From Pleurotus ostreatus/Saccharomyces cerevisiae fusant (lineage: Eukaryota > Opisthokonta), in assembly GCA_024196135.1 (NCBI GenBank), contig JAMQCK010000095.1:1-64000 (forward strand): a DNA stretch of 64,000 nt, given 5' to 3'. Shown piece by piece: positions 33,829 to 45,584 of this stretch. The notes beneath the pieces were generated by a model that worked only from the letters and a program-made list of their open reading frames with translations, was not told the DNA's origin and ran no database searches. Numbering within the stretch: the stretch's first letter is position 1; each line of letters begins with the position of its first letter. Position numbers and translations under genes: made by a program.

Positions 33829-34141
33829 GATTCGTGTGTATGATCATCTACCTGTCTTGATGCCTCACAACTCTCTCGCCCGTACTCATTATCACGATGA
33901 TCCAGTAGTGGAGACGCAAATCCTGCCGCCATATATACTGTACGTCGGAAGCCCATCTCGAAGGCGTGAAACCCTCCTGCAGTTGCATTGACCAGAATAT
34001 GTCGCACTGTACAGTTTCTTACGCTTCTTCCTGTCGCTGTCATATTACGTGCTATCCAGACATGCATCCTCGTTGACGTTCGGCTACCTACCCATTCTTT
34101 GAGAAATGAAATAGGCAATGCGCCACCGGACGCTCCATCGT
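33829..34141. other. Convergent 3' flanks
   Basis: Lies between the ends of F-box E (plus) and epoxide hydrolase 1 (minus). No gene or repeat seen. Confidence 0.5.
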
Positions 34142-35405
34142 TTACTTTACAGTGAGCGTCGCGATCCCATTCGAGATCATCCACTCCTCCAGCGCGCCGT
34201 TGATCTGGCCCGGGATTTCGTGCTGCATCCAATGTCCGCAATCAAAGGTCCGGACTCGTAGGCTGTGACACGCCTGCTCCATATTCTCGAGCTTCAGCGT
34301 CCACTCGGGGATGCAGACGTAGTCCTTCTGGCCACCGAGATAGAGCGTCGGCTTCATGATCTTTAGTCTGTCCGCGGGGAGGTCTGGTGGGTGTTCAGCC
34401 AGGGTTCTGTGGCGTGCAGTTAGAGGCATCATAGTCACCGAGGCCATCGCTGTCCTGCAGACCGCGCGAGACGACCTTGTACCAGTTGAGCGGCCCCGCC
34501 ATTCCTTTTTCAAGGAAAGAGGCGCGCATGTGGTCGTAGTCCTATGGTCGCAACACCCTCAGTCGTTTCCTTGCGCAAGGATTCTATTCCTCACCTCGTC
34601 GGTCAGATAGTGCGCGCGAGGAGCGCGCTTTCCCTGCGCGAGCCAGGAATCGATGGCTCCCACAGAATTGAGATCGGTCTTCCAGAGAGCAGGGTTCTCT
34701 GGAAAGAGCAGCTCCATGAACGAGTCGACCTGAGTACAGTTCAGTGCTCTGTTCAGTATATTTGTGCGCGCCACGCACATTGTTCTCGATGAGGGTCTCA
34801 GACCCGTCCTTGTTGAAGAACTTCCAGTACCTACAATCCGACAGTGAACATTTGAAGCCAGTGTACCGCAGGGGAACGCACCCAATAATTTCCGTCCCAT
34901 AATCTTCTTTCAGCATGGGAAGCACCGCGTTAAGGTCGAATCCACGACCGAGTGATAGACCTCCTGCAAGGAAGGCAAAGCCGAGGAAACGCTGTTCATG
35001 CAGAACAGCGAGGTACGAGACAGGCATAGCGCCCCTACAGCCCCGATAATCACCACAATTATCTAGCTGGCGACGGAGATCCTCTCACCAATCGTGCCCA
35101 ACGGCGATGACACCCTCGATGTTCTCCGCCTCGATGATATCAAGCAGGTCTTGTGCTTGCCGGCTGCCCGCATACACCCGCGGGTCCGTCGGCTGGTCCG
35201 TTGGATGATAACCTAGCATGTTGGGGGCGATGACGCCGTAGCCCTTGTCGCTGAAGTATTCGATTTGGTGCCGCCAGCCATACGACGTAGATGGAAAGCC
35301 ATGTAAGAAGAGCAGCGTGGGCTTTCCAGGCGAGGCAGGGGCATAGCGGTAGGAGTACTTCAAGCCTCGGGAGGTGACGATTTCCTTCAGTTCGACGGAC
35401 GGCAT
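34142..35405 (-). CDS. Epoxide hydrolase 1 (alpha/beta hydrolase)
   Basis: Converts epoxides to diols; about 330 residues in several exons. It starts MPSVELKEIVTS. LLFLHGFPSTSYGWRHQI contains the HGxP oxyanion motif. IAVGHDWGAMPVSYLA has the nucleophile Asp (GHDWG) and is completed across an intron directly after GHDW. The cap region includes YWKFFNKDGSETLIEN. The acid and base are expected in the C-terminal part: TLYLGGQKDYVCIPEW, and the His in TFDCGHWMQHEIPGQ. A TATAAAA box lies 42-48 bases upstream of the ATG. It is a paralog of the gene at 47.6-48.9 kb, with the same intron after GHDW. The natural substrate is unknown; soluble epoxide hydrolases of wood-decay fungi act on lipid and xenobiotic epoxides. 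Confidence 0.9.
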
Positions 35406-36279
35406 GTTGAAAGGTGGGCGATGCTGAGGAAGTCGCAGTCGAGGGTTTTTATATCGGGATCAACTCAGCGGTTCAAAGAGCGAGGGGTCACAGGTCCTTG
35501 GCATTCACGGGATCCCATGAGAGTATGCCGTCCTCCAACCGCCGCGCTAGCGAAGCCAAGCCGCGCAAGTGACTCGGCGACCATCGCAGTGTTCAATCTT
35601 CGCTTTCAACCTGAGCAACTCATCGCGAATAGCGAAGGCGGTTAAGCGTCGTCATAACTTCAAGATAAAAGTGTTAGAGAAGTCTATAACAAGTTTATTT
35701 GGACCGATATGTCTCTGTGGAGGACCTGATGTCAGGTTCGCCCTTCGTGCAAAGAAGGATACTCGCCTTGATAGGTGCACTACGGACGAGCGAAGATCCA
35801 GGACTCAACTTGAGTCAAGGCCTTACCAAGACGTCTACTGAATTTTATGAATATCCCTTTTCAGTGGCTCCACATCCGTGCTTCCGTCCGTCCTTCGTGT
35901 TGATGGTCAGGAGCAAACAGCGGTATCCGCGCTTCCGCAAATATTGGCGACCATGTGGCACGCACGTGATACGTTGAACTTCTGTCTCGCTCAAGGATGG
36001 CTCCATGGGCATTGACAAGCAATCCATGGATTCAGCAGCTAGATATGGTATCTATAGCACCACGACAATTGTCAGCAAGAGATGTGAGCAGTACGAATGG
36101 ATCTCTAAGTCCTATAAAGTAAAGGTAAGGAACGTGGGGAGGTTGATTACTAGAATCCATGTACACGAGACTGATCAAGGAGGAAAAAGCAGATACTGTG
36201 AATATCGAGAGTCAAGAGAATATACCAACGCTGTAGCACTTCACTAGCACCCATCTCGCCACAACGATCCTATCGAGCA
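35406..36279. other. Intergenic region upstream of epoxide hydrolase 1
   Basis: Contains a TATAAAA box on the minus strand at 35447-35453 for the hydrolase. The remainder is relatively AT-rich, with no gene recognised on either strand. Confidence 0.5.
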
Positions 36280-37601
36280 TCAAGCAACGTTGACTACCAT
36301 GCCCACCGCTGCAACGTAGACGGGTGCGATGGATGACTGACGCCTCAATTGGGAGGCCTTGTCCTCCGCCGAGGGAAACGCCTTCTCATCTATTGGGCCA
36401 ATCGTCTTCTTCCCGCTCCACGACTTGGGGCGGGAGATGAAGAACTTCCGCGTCCGCGTCCGCTTTATACTCGGCACCGCGCTCGCTTGCGAGGCGGCGA
36501 CGGCGCTCGAGAGCGGGGCGGCGACAGCGATCGTGTGCGGGGATACGACCGCGGGCTCCGATAGTGCAATGGCCGCAGGCTCCGACAACGCTAGAACCGC
36601 AGGCTCCGAAGTGGCTCTGCGGATAATCGACGTCGCTCTAGAGAGCTCTGACGTCGCACTGCGAGTATGGCCAGCAGCGCGCATCGAACTAGCCCGAGCA
36701 GAAGACCTCCGCCGCTGCGCGTCCTCGCCGCGCTGCACGAGGCTGCTCTCATCGGCGAAGCTGATGGACAGCTGGCGGCGCATGGTGCTGGCTGGGACCG
36801 TGCCGGAGCTAGTGGTAGCGATGGTGCTGGAGGTGTTGACTGAAACGGTCCCAATGGTGCTGGTCTGAGTTGTAGCAGGGGAAGAGAGGGAGAGCGACAC
36901 GGACGACCGACGAGGATCCCAGCAGGAGTAGGATGCATTGAAGGAGGAGGGCCCGTGTAAGGAGCGTGGACGTGGCGGCATCTCAAACGACCGAGGGTGC
37001 GCTAGAGAGTGCGTAGGGCGCGGAGGTACGTAGGAGGATGGGGGCCCGCTCCAGCTGGCGCGCATCTCGGCGAGAGTTAGGCGCCGATTTGTGGGTGCTG
37101 GGCGGCGTTCGGTGGGGGCCACGAAGGATGAGGGCGGTGGCGGAGGGCTCGACGCCTGAGCCCGCATCTCCGCGAGACTGAGGCGATGTTCAAGCTGGAG
37201 CGAGGGATGCGGGCCGGGCGGAACTGATGAAGGCGACGCAAGCTGAACTGAAGGCCGAGCCTCAACCTGCACCGACAGGCGGCGCGAGGAGCGGAAAAGT
37301 GCCACCGGTACGCGATCCGGGTCGTCCACAAGAGTCGCATCGGTACTGCAAGTCTGCGACGAGGAGTGACTGCCGATGGAGGTGCGTCTGAGGCCGCGAG
37401 AAGTAGAGGCCGCCTCCTACATAAATCATTCAGAACGACGGGCCACCAAGATTGTAGCTATCTCCCTACCTGTCCCTTCTTGCGAGGCACAATCGAGCGC
37501 GCGAGGATGCTGACCCTGCGCTTCAACGTCGAGACCAAGCTCGTAGACGACGATGGGGCCGCATCGGAGGCGAAGTGCCCAGGGTGTGGAAGAATGTACA
37601 T
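36280..37601 (-). CDS. Serine-rich basic protein with repeated LAEMRA motif
   Basis: Unknown function, about 422 residues. The long open frame begins at GTG. Joining it through a 53-base intron (37469-37417) to an upstream exon gives an in-frame ATG at 37601 (MYILPHPGHF) and a basic segment LKRRVSILARSIVPRKKGQ. The body is disordered and Pro/Ser-rich. It has two copies of RL(S/T)LAEMRA about 45 residues apart, and LSEPA/ALSEPA repeats near the C-terminal third. Several RRxS sites (RRLSV, RRQLS, RRQSS) suggest phosphorylation by basophilic kinases. The C-terminal region is basic (KRTRTRKFFISRPKSWSGKK) and then hydrophobic (VYVAAVGMVVNVA). I do not recognise a domain. Confidence 0.6.
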
Positions 37602-38968
37602 GGTGGTTCACGGAGAGCCTGAAGGTGTCACACCCAACCGCCGGCCAGTATAAGTATGTGCGGGAAGCGAGATTGGAAGCATTCGTTGGAGCAGAGCAAG
37701 GGGAATTAGCTCAAACCTCAAGGAGGCATCGTTCATGTCCGGTAGGATATCACCGACACTGCGCGACGTCAGGATATGAGCGAATGTCGGTCCCTGGTCG
37801 CGGCCGCTGAGTGCAGGAAAATCGGTTGTCAAGCTGGAAGTGCTTCTCCATAGAGTCTCGAAGTCAAAGGTAGACGTTCTGGAGTACTTTCGCTTCACAA
37901 GAGGGCTGTAGGTATCAGCGAACTGGACTGGATATAGGCGGAGCATACGGAGCAGACGTGCAGCCAACAATCGGAGCTGAAATGCTCAAGCGCTCTGCAG
38001 AATTCAGGTCCCGTAATTACACTAACAGAAGGCAAGCCATATCAGTGCCAAAGAAGTAGTCCGCGTTGGAAGTCATGGTGGTCGTTCACAGAAGTCAAGT
38101 CGACTCATCCCCTGCGCATTTGCAACATTGTCAACGCACGCGACCGCTATCGGACAAGACTTATCTAATCGCGATTAGATTGGTGAGTATGCCGAAGCAC
38201 GTCATCCATGGTAGTCGGCGCATCAATGTCCTTGCGTTAGTTGCCGACAATTTCGAGCCGGAACATGTGAAGAAACAGAAACGATCCGAGTCGAGTCGAG
38301 TCGAACTCGGAAACTGCCGGTCGGGACCTGCAGCGACAGGGATTCCCGCATGCAGGAGGGTTGCGTCTGAAAGCTCTCGTAAATTGGGGGAGAAATGACT
38401 TAGCTGTGAAGTATAACATGATAGACCCACATCGCAGGCAGATCCGCCTGAGAAAGGCCAGCGAAGTTGAACAATCACGTGAGTGACACATCTCGAAGCA
38501 ATACCTCAAGTAGCAAGCAGGTCCAGCAATTCAAAGGGCCTAAGATGCTACTGTAGTGGCCTTTAAAACCGCTCGTCTACATCTTGGAGGGCTCAGGCCA
38601 GCGGGATTGGAATCTCTGGGATACTGAACGCTTCCACGGCGCGGTCGTCTTGTCAATTCCTAGCGTTCATACTGCACGTTTGGGGGGTATATATCGGCGA
38701 CGCGTATGTTAGTATCTTCTTCGAGTGAGATTCTGAGGCCTACGCTAAGCAGTCGAGGACAGAGGATCAATGCGAGAATGCAGTCGGGATTCAATTCGTT
38801 TCCCCATCAACTCGCATTCCTGTTCAGGCGGTTGATCTCAACGCAGATCGCGGGTTAACTCGAACCGTCGGCAACAATACAGGCTTGCGTCTTCGGCGCC
38901 TACCTCATGCTCATGCCTTGAACTGAGCTAACTGCCTGCCCTTCTCCTGGACCACCACCACCGCCGCG
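37602..38968. other. Long intergenic region
   Basis: No gene supported. It has a short GAGTC tandem run near 38286-38303 and a TATATAT word near 38692, about 280 bases before the ATM1 start. Confidence 0.5.
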
Positions 38969-41459
38969 ATGTCCTTCCTGAGGGCAGGACTGAGAAGTCT
39001 GCCTGCATTTCGGGCATCGCCCTGCGTTCACCGCGCGTCGCGCGCGTTCCTTCCTCGTACCGTCGCCTTCCCCAAGTCGAGGAGCTACCAGCATCTCGCA
39101 GACAAACAACCCCCACCTGCAGGGAAGTCAACGCCAACGCCCGCTGCATCGGAGGCCGCGAAAGCACCGGTTCCTGCGGCGAAACCAACGCTGCATCGCA
39201 GCGACGATGTCTCTGCTGCCGAGCAGAGAAGGACGGACTGGAAGATCGTCAAGCAGCTCATACAGCACGTCTGGCCAAAGGGGGACTGGAAGACGCGCGG
39301 GATTGTCATCCTGGGCTTTGGTTTACTCATCGGCGGCAAGGTGCGTCCCTGGCTTCATCGGGTCAGACTGCATAGCTCACCACATCCCGCCCCCCAGCTC
39401 CTCAACGTGCAAGTTCCCCTGATCTTCAAGGAGATTGTGGACACCCTCAACGTCGACCTTCCCGTGGAGACGACCGTCTGGGCGGTCGCGGGCACCCTCA
39501 TAGTCGGCTGTGAGCCATCATCCCGTACCGCAGCGAGCACGCCACCGATCACTGACTTTGTCACCCAGATGGCGCGGCGCGCATCGGCGCGAACGTCTTT
39601 GGCGAGCTGCTGAACGCCGTGTTCGCGCACATCGGGCAGCGCGCGGTGCGCAAGCTCGCGCGGGAGACGTTCGAGCATCTGTTGAACATGGACATGCGCT
39701 TCCACCTCGCGCGGCAGACGGGCGGGCTGACGCGCGCCATCGACCGTGGGACGAAGTGAGTGGACCGCGATGGTGCGACCGGGGTGGTACTGACACGTCG
39801 CAGGGGCATCACCTTCCTGCTGCAGGCGATATTGTTCCGTATAGCACCGACGGCGCTCGAGATATCCATGGTCTGCGGTATACTGGTGAGTAGTAGTCCA
39901 TTGCTCCTCTCCCGTACGCTTCAATAGTAATTGAAGCGCTTCCCCAGACCTACAAATTCGGCTGGGACTTTGCGATAATCACGGCAGCCGCCTTGGGCGC
40001 TTACACTTGGTTCACGATCCGGACGACCTCTTGGAGGACGCGCTTCCGCAGAGATGCGAACAAAGCAGACAACAAGGCCGCTTCCGTTGCCGTAGACTCG
40101 CTGATCAACTACGAGGCCGTCAAGGTAGGTCGCTGTCGTGTTGATGTCGAGCTCGTGCTGACAAAGGCTCCAGAACTTCAACAACGAGAAGCATGAAGTC
40201 GCGATGTACGACAAGCATCTGGCCGACTACGAGAAGTCGTCGATCAAGATCACAACGTCCCTCGCTTTCCTGAACTCGGGTCAGAACATCATCTTCTCTG
40301 GTGCGCTGACCATGGCGATGTGGCTCGCCGCGGATGGTGTCCTCAGCCGTACGTCCCTCGCCTTCCCACCTTACCTCCCTACTCACACTAACGCAGACCA
40401 AATGACCGTCGGTGACCTCGTCATGGTCAACCAGCTCATCTACCAGCTCTCCCTCCCGCTCAACTTCCTCGGCACCATCTACCGCGAGATGCGCCAGAAC
40501 CTGCTCGACATGGAGGTCCTCTTCCGCCTCCGCGAGGACCACCCGCCGCCGCCCGCGAACCCCGCCGCGAAGCCTTTGCACCTGACGAAGGGCGAGATCC
40601 GCTTCGACAACGTGCACTTCGCGTACGATCCCGCAAGGCCCATCTTCCGCGGGCTTTCGTTCACGATCCCGGGCGGGAAGAAGGTCGCGTTCGTGGGGCC
40701 GTCAGGATGTGGGAAGAGCACTATCTTCAGGTTGCTTTACCGATTCTACGAGCCGGACGCGGGGCGCATCTTCATTGACGGGCAGGAAATCCGCGATGTG
40801 CAGCTAGACAGCTTGCGCAAAGCCATCGGCGCGGTACCGCAGGACACACCCCTGTTCCACGCGGACGTGCTGCACAATGTGCGGTACGGAAGGCTGGACG
40901 CGACGGATGAGGAGGTAGTGGAGGCGGCGCGGAAGGCGAATGTGCACGAGCGGATCATGCAGCTGCCGCACGGGTACGCGACGAAGGTGGGCGAGCGGGG
41001 GCTGATGATTAGCGGTGGGGAGAAGCAGCGGCTGGCGGTTGCGCGGGTGATGCTGAAGGACCCGCCGATTCTGTTCTTCGACGAGGCGGTGAGTAGGGCG
41101 GCGTGATTCCCGGCGAGGGTGGTGCTGACAGAACAACCTTCGCAGACTTCGGCTCTGGATGCGCATACGGAGGCTGAGTTGATGCGCAATATTAACAGTA
41201 CGCTGCTCGACAAGACACGAACGAGCGTGTTCATTGCGCATCGACTAAGGACGGTCGTTGAGGCAGGTCAGTAATTCTCCGCCTACATACCGTGTGCATC
41301 CTCAACTAATTCTCGCCAGACCTTATCATCGTCCTCAGGGACGGCCAGGTTGTCGAGCAGGGCTCGCACGAAGAGCTGCTTCGGCGCGGCGGGCTCTACG
41401 CCAGCATGTGGCAGCAACAGGTCTCCGCCGAGCTCTTCGACAATGAAGTGCTCGAGTAG
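38969..41459 (+). CDS. ATM1: Mitochondrial ABC transporter ATM1
   Basis: Half-size ABC transporter of the inner mitochondrial membrane that exports a sulfur or glutathione-bound species for cytosolic iron-sulfur cluster assembly. It starts [14 protein letters not shown], an Arg-rich presequence. The membrane domain includes [39 protein letters not shown] and [18 protein letters not shown], the glutathione-site region. The nucleotide-binding domain has Walker [10 protein letters not shown], a Q-loop in VPQDTPLFH, signature ISGGEKQR, Walker B ILFFDEA, a D-loop restored across an intron ([12 protein letters not shown]) and the switch His in FIAHRL. It ends LFDNEVLE. Nine or so short introns. About 270 bases separate its end from the converging PGS1 gene; both products are mitochondrial. 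Confidence 0.95.
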
Positions 41460-41729
41460 GGCTTCGAGCTGTTGCTGTTCCAAGGAAATCATCGAGTACC
41501 TTGATAGACCTCCGACGCACGGACTTCGTCGAGTAGAGTTGTGGTGGCAGCCCGTGGGCCATGTATTTCTAGTATCTATACCTATGCTACAGTGGTGGGC
41601 CGGGTGATCGTGAGAGGAGGTGCAAGGTGAAGAGGGCGGCGATGTGGGAAGAGCGGCGTCGATGCACGGCGGAGTAGCGACGATAACGCATGGCAGGACG
41701 GCGGAAGCAAAGCACGGCGTCTGCATTAT

Positions 41730-43624
41730 TCAAAGCATACCGCCTACGACACTGACAATGGCCTTCGTGCCGATGCGGACGTGTCGCTTGTCCCCTTGCC
41801 AAGGACCAGTATGCGCGCGGAGGTCGCGCACCTCCTCTGCTAGTCGTCGGCGCAGGGCCATGAGCGCATCTGGTTGCTCCTCCTGTACGGCCGGTGTTGT
41901 AGAGGGCTTTGTAGAATTGGCCTCGCCCGTGGTTGGGTTGATTTCGCCCATTGTTGTCTTGTCATTACCACCGTCCGAGGGTATCACCATGATGAACGAC
42001 AGTTCAGTGTCGATGTGCGCCGAGCGCGAACTGAGATTCGTCGAGCCGAAGAGCGTGAGTACGGGCGGTTCGGTCGGGGTCGGGGACACCCAGATGCCTG
42101 TCGTATCGTTAGTATTCGCCCATTTGTACGCAACGGTAGCGTAAAGCACCTTTAGCATGATATGTCCACCCTTCCCGATGCCATTCATGGAGCTGGACGC
42201 CCGTTTGTCGACCAGCCTGACGAACAGCACGCATGAAGCGCTGCTCGAACAAGGTGTACCCTTCTGGTATCCTCCCGGATATACCGCTCGAGCCGTAGAA
42301 GCCATTCGCCTATGAGATATGGTCAACAAGTGATAGAACTGCGATAGATGTTCTCTAACCTTCGGGCTCGCGGCAATGACACTGCAGTCCACGTTCTTGC
42401 TCGCCAGAATGAGCTCCTGGTACGGACGGTACAAGCCGAAGTAGCCGCTCGTCAAGTCCACCAACGGCCGCTGCCCAGTCTCGCTTCCGTATAGCTGGAG
42501 GTGTTTGAACAGAAGCGCAAGTGCGTTCTCCTCCTCGCGCACGCCGAACTGGCCCGCTTGAATGACAGGGAAGATCAGGACCTGCGGCGTGCTGTCATCG
42601 CTCGCAACCGGTCGGTGGCGGTATGTCTCCTGAAGCGTCGTCAACGCCATTTGCGCCTTGTGGTGGATGTGGTGCGGGTGCGTGGACGCGTCGGGCCATA
42701 GGAGCGCGTCGCCGATAGAATGCGGGTGCTCGGAGGTGCGGATGGGGGAGGAGCTGGGGAGGAGCTTGAAGGATAAGGAGGAGACGGTTTGCAAGAAGTC
42801 GAAGCAGTACTCGGCGACGTGCGGCTGGCGGGAGAAGTGGATGTAGCGGTCCTGGCGATCGGTGAAGTAGGAGGTGTTGAGGTTGGCGCTGAGAATGAAG
42901 GGTGGTTAGACACGTAGAACGTCGAGGACCCAGAGAGCAAACGCACCCGCTGATCATCACGTCGTCGTCCGCGCCATATATTTTGGCGTGCCAGGTACCC
43001 CATCCTTCGTTAAACCGCGGGGGAACTACTTTCGCGAGCACGCCCCGGAGGTGTGGGCTTCTGAAGAGCGAGACATGCACCCGCTCTGGATATTCCTCAA
43101 GCAGAGGTTGCAGGAATTGGGCAGTAGAGTTCCCTGGGCGTGTCGATCTGTTCAGGTCGAGCTGGAGGTAGACATGAAGTAATGGCTTCTTGTGCAACGC
43201 GTTCCTCAGACTGGCTAGCTGGTTTTTGTTGAGTACACGTCAGGGTTACTCGAAATTAACACGCACGAGCTCTTTCTCCTCTGAACCAATGTAAAGGGAT
43301 GATAGGAAGACGCGTCTCTCCGCGCGCTGGATCATGTCCTGCACGTCTCCGTCAGTCTCGCTAATTCCACCCCTCGAAGAGTTTTCAACGCACCAAAAGC
43401 AAAGCGTAGAAGTCTTTAGGCTGCGACAGAACTCGAATCTGGTTTGGGGGGACCGCGAACACCGGCTGTTTCTCGCATAGCTGCGTCGTGAAGCCATTTA
43501 TGGACGGATGCAGCGTCGTCGTCGACAACCACCGCCCGCATCGCGCAGGGAAGTCCTGATGTGGTCTCCGCTGTACCAAGAGTTGTGTCCGTCCGAGGTT
43601 CCAAGCGGATAGGACCGCCGACAT
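41730..43624 (-). CDS. PGS1: Phosphatidylglycerophosphate synthase PGS1
   Basis: CDP-diacylglycerol--glycerol-3-phosphate phosphatidyltransferase, the committed step of cardiolipin synthesis in mitochondria. It starts MSAVLSAWNLGRTQ, a presequence-like N-terminus. Of the phospholipase-D-type HKD motifs, the first is WHAKIYGADDDVMISGANLN, joined across an intron, followed by NTSYFTDRQDRYIHF. The second is GWTYHAKGIWVSP, also split by an intron, followed by TLFGSTNLSSRSAHIDTELS. Each supplies the catalytic His and Lys. The longest open frames in this region are out of phase near the second motif, so only spliced reading recovers it. About 520 residues, normal for fungal Pgs1. It converges on ATM1. 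Confidence 0.93.
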
Positions 43625-44059
43625 GACGGCGAGAAGCAGGAAGTCAACATCACTTGCATCTTGTCTCGAACCTTCAGGATCCCCGTCGCGCGACGATCAT
43701 TGTCCTGTATCGCGGTCTCACACAAAATCTGCTATGTTTCCGAACAGCTTCCTGTTGCCAATAGATGCCCTTGGTACCCGTTGCACAAGTCTCGGTACTC
43801 TTCAGAAGTCTATCAGCTGGGTTCCGATGGGCGTCGAAGTCTGTCGACGCGGAAGCAAGAAACGTTGGCCCTTCGATTGTCCTCTCGCAACTCCCCAAGA
43901 CCACAACACCTGCTTAGCTCACAGGGACGACTGCCATTCAATGGAGACGTCGTTTGTGTACTGCTCTTGCATGTCCCTCGAGACGAAGCCCATCTTTTCG
44001 AGAGCTGGGGCACAGGAATTTACTGCTAAATAGTACACACTTGCCCTTCGTATGACGAC
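43625..44059. other. Intergenic region between PGS1 and GST 1
   Basis: PGS1 upstream region and GST 1 3' flank. A 136-codon open frame on the plus strand (43623-44033) has no recognisable features and is not called. Confidence 0.5.
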
Positions 44060-45016
44060 CTATTCTGGTACGTATGGCGCACCCCGAGCGCCTTGAAAGT
44101 CGAAACGGTAAGGCCCGCCCCTCTCAAGGGCCTGCAGGTCAAGGTAAGCAATCGTTGCGTTGCGTATCAATCATTCAAACTCACCCTTCGATAGGCAGGC
44201 CTACCACGAACATCAGAATACGTGCATCTCACGAAGAATCGTCGAACGTACCGCTTCTGCACCCTGTCAACGTAGGCGTCGATGCTGGATGTCGACCAAT
44301 TGCACTCGCGAAACCATTCGAGAGGGTAGAACATCATATAATCCGCGACGGTCGGACCCTCGCCGCCCGCGAACCATTCATTCTTGCTGAGGTGTTCGTC
44401 GATCTGCGGTGGCAATGAGTATGATTTTGACTGCCAACACATAGGACCAGCCTCACCAAAGCGATACGCATCTTGATCGGCGGCTCGTAGAATCTCTGCG
44501 CCACCTTTTCAAGCACGTCCCTAAAAACGGGTCGCTCCTCTTCGGGGGTCTGTCCCGGAATGATAAACGTGCAGTACGCGTGGGTCACGACCAGGTGCAT
44601 TAGCGACCCCTCCGCGGAATGAGAGTCTGGCAGACAGGTCTGTGTTCAGCCCTTGACATCTCCAGGAGATTCGACGCACAGTACAGCTCGTCCGTCAGCG
44701 CCTTTCCCTCCGTCGGCAGGGAGATCTTGCCTTGTCCGTATTTTCTGATGATGTATTCCATGATAGCGCCGCTCTCTGGAAGCGTCAGGTCGCCGTCGGT
44801 GATGATGGGGGAACTTCCGAAGGGGTGGACGTCCTTGAGGGACTGAGGTGCGCCAAAGCCATCGCGCTCGTATCTCTTGACGTCGTAGGGCACTTTGAGC
44901 TCTTCCTATGAGAAGGTACGTCAATCACGCTCGCTGCGAGCTTCTTGAGCACTCACAAGAAGCCAGAGAATACGCTGTGAACGCGAATTGGCCAAGTGAT
45001 GGACGGTGAGGACCAT
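44060..45016 (-). CDS. Glutathione S-transferase 1 (GTT1-like)
   Basis: Conjugates glutathione to electrophiles. About 240 residues in six or so exons, starting MVLTVHHLANSRSQRILWLL. The thioredoxin-like domain includes the Ser/Arg-containing start, HPFGSSPIITDGDLTLPESG (cis-Pro and the glutathione-binding Glu-Ser) and EYIIRKYG. The helical domain has TPEEERPVFRDVLEKVAQRF and NEWFAGGEGPTVADYMMFYP. The last exons are tiny: RPAYRR, then ALERGGPYRFDFQGARGA ending in Glu and TAG at 44060. A TATATA box on the minus strand at 45077-45082 lies about 61 bases before the ATG. It is a tandem paralog of the next gene, sharing exon structure and promoter sequence. Confidence 0.92.
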
Positions 45017-45584
45017 GATATATGATGCGCGTACGCAGTAAGCTCGCTGTGCACATAGCGGTCAGTCCATCGCGCATATATAGGGGAAAGAGATGGGCAT
45101 TCGAGACCCATCCTCTAGAGTCATACGCCGGCGAACGAGGAAATCCGCCAGCCGGCGCGCTTGCGCAATGGCTGCCGCCATACAGCAGGTAGGCTTCTCC
45201 TCCGTCAGGCTTCTCTTCGTGCGTCTTCATCTCACCTCCTATCAATATAGGATCGACCTATCACTCCGCGTGCGACCGGGGCACGTAGGCGCCGACAGAG
45301 GGTCGAACTTGGGCAGAATCGTTCATGGGCCCAGAGCTTGGATCAACGTCACTGTAGGCATATGCTCGGGCGCGCGGATGATAACCTTCGGTGCAAATGA
45401 ACGCCCTTGCTTGGAACCAATCCCCTCGTTATCGCCCTCAGAGACGAGACGAGAGGCAGCGCCCAAGACGACGAAGAGGTGTGGTGTTACATTAAGACTC
45501 TGTCCTCGGCGCTACATTACTAAAGGTCTTCTGCTCATATCTGCCTTCTTCCGGCTATGTTCGTCTACAAACAGGGCCTCGCAG
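45017..45584. promoter_or_regulatory. GST 1 promoter and intergenic region
   Basis: Contains the GST 1 TATA box (45077-45082) and, at 45143-45181, a block almost identical to one upstream of GST 2. That block carries the palindrome TTGCGCAA at 45161-45168. The remainder shows no gene. Confidence 0.55.
45143..45181 (-). promoter_or_regulatory. Conserved GST upstream block with TTGCGCAA palindrome
   Basis: The block begins ATCCGCCAGCCGG and ends with a GCTGCCGCCAT word. It lies 127-165 bases upstream of the GST 1 ATG. The matching block at 46608-46645 sits 122-159 bases upstream of GST 2. TTGCGCAA resembles a bZIP (C/EBP-type) palindrome; the factor is unknown. Confidence 0.5.

Noticed and set aside
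41730..42794. PGS1 continuous frame lacking the second HKD motif, taken as a catalytic loss
   Set aside because: The open frame drifts out of phase. Spliced reading through GWTYHAKGIW restores the catalytic His and Lys, so the enzyme is intact.
43623..44033. 136-codon plus-strand frame
   Set aside because: No recognisable motif, overlaps the PGS1 start region, and codon composition is unlike neighbouring genes.
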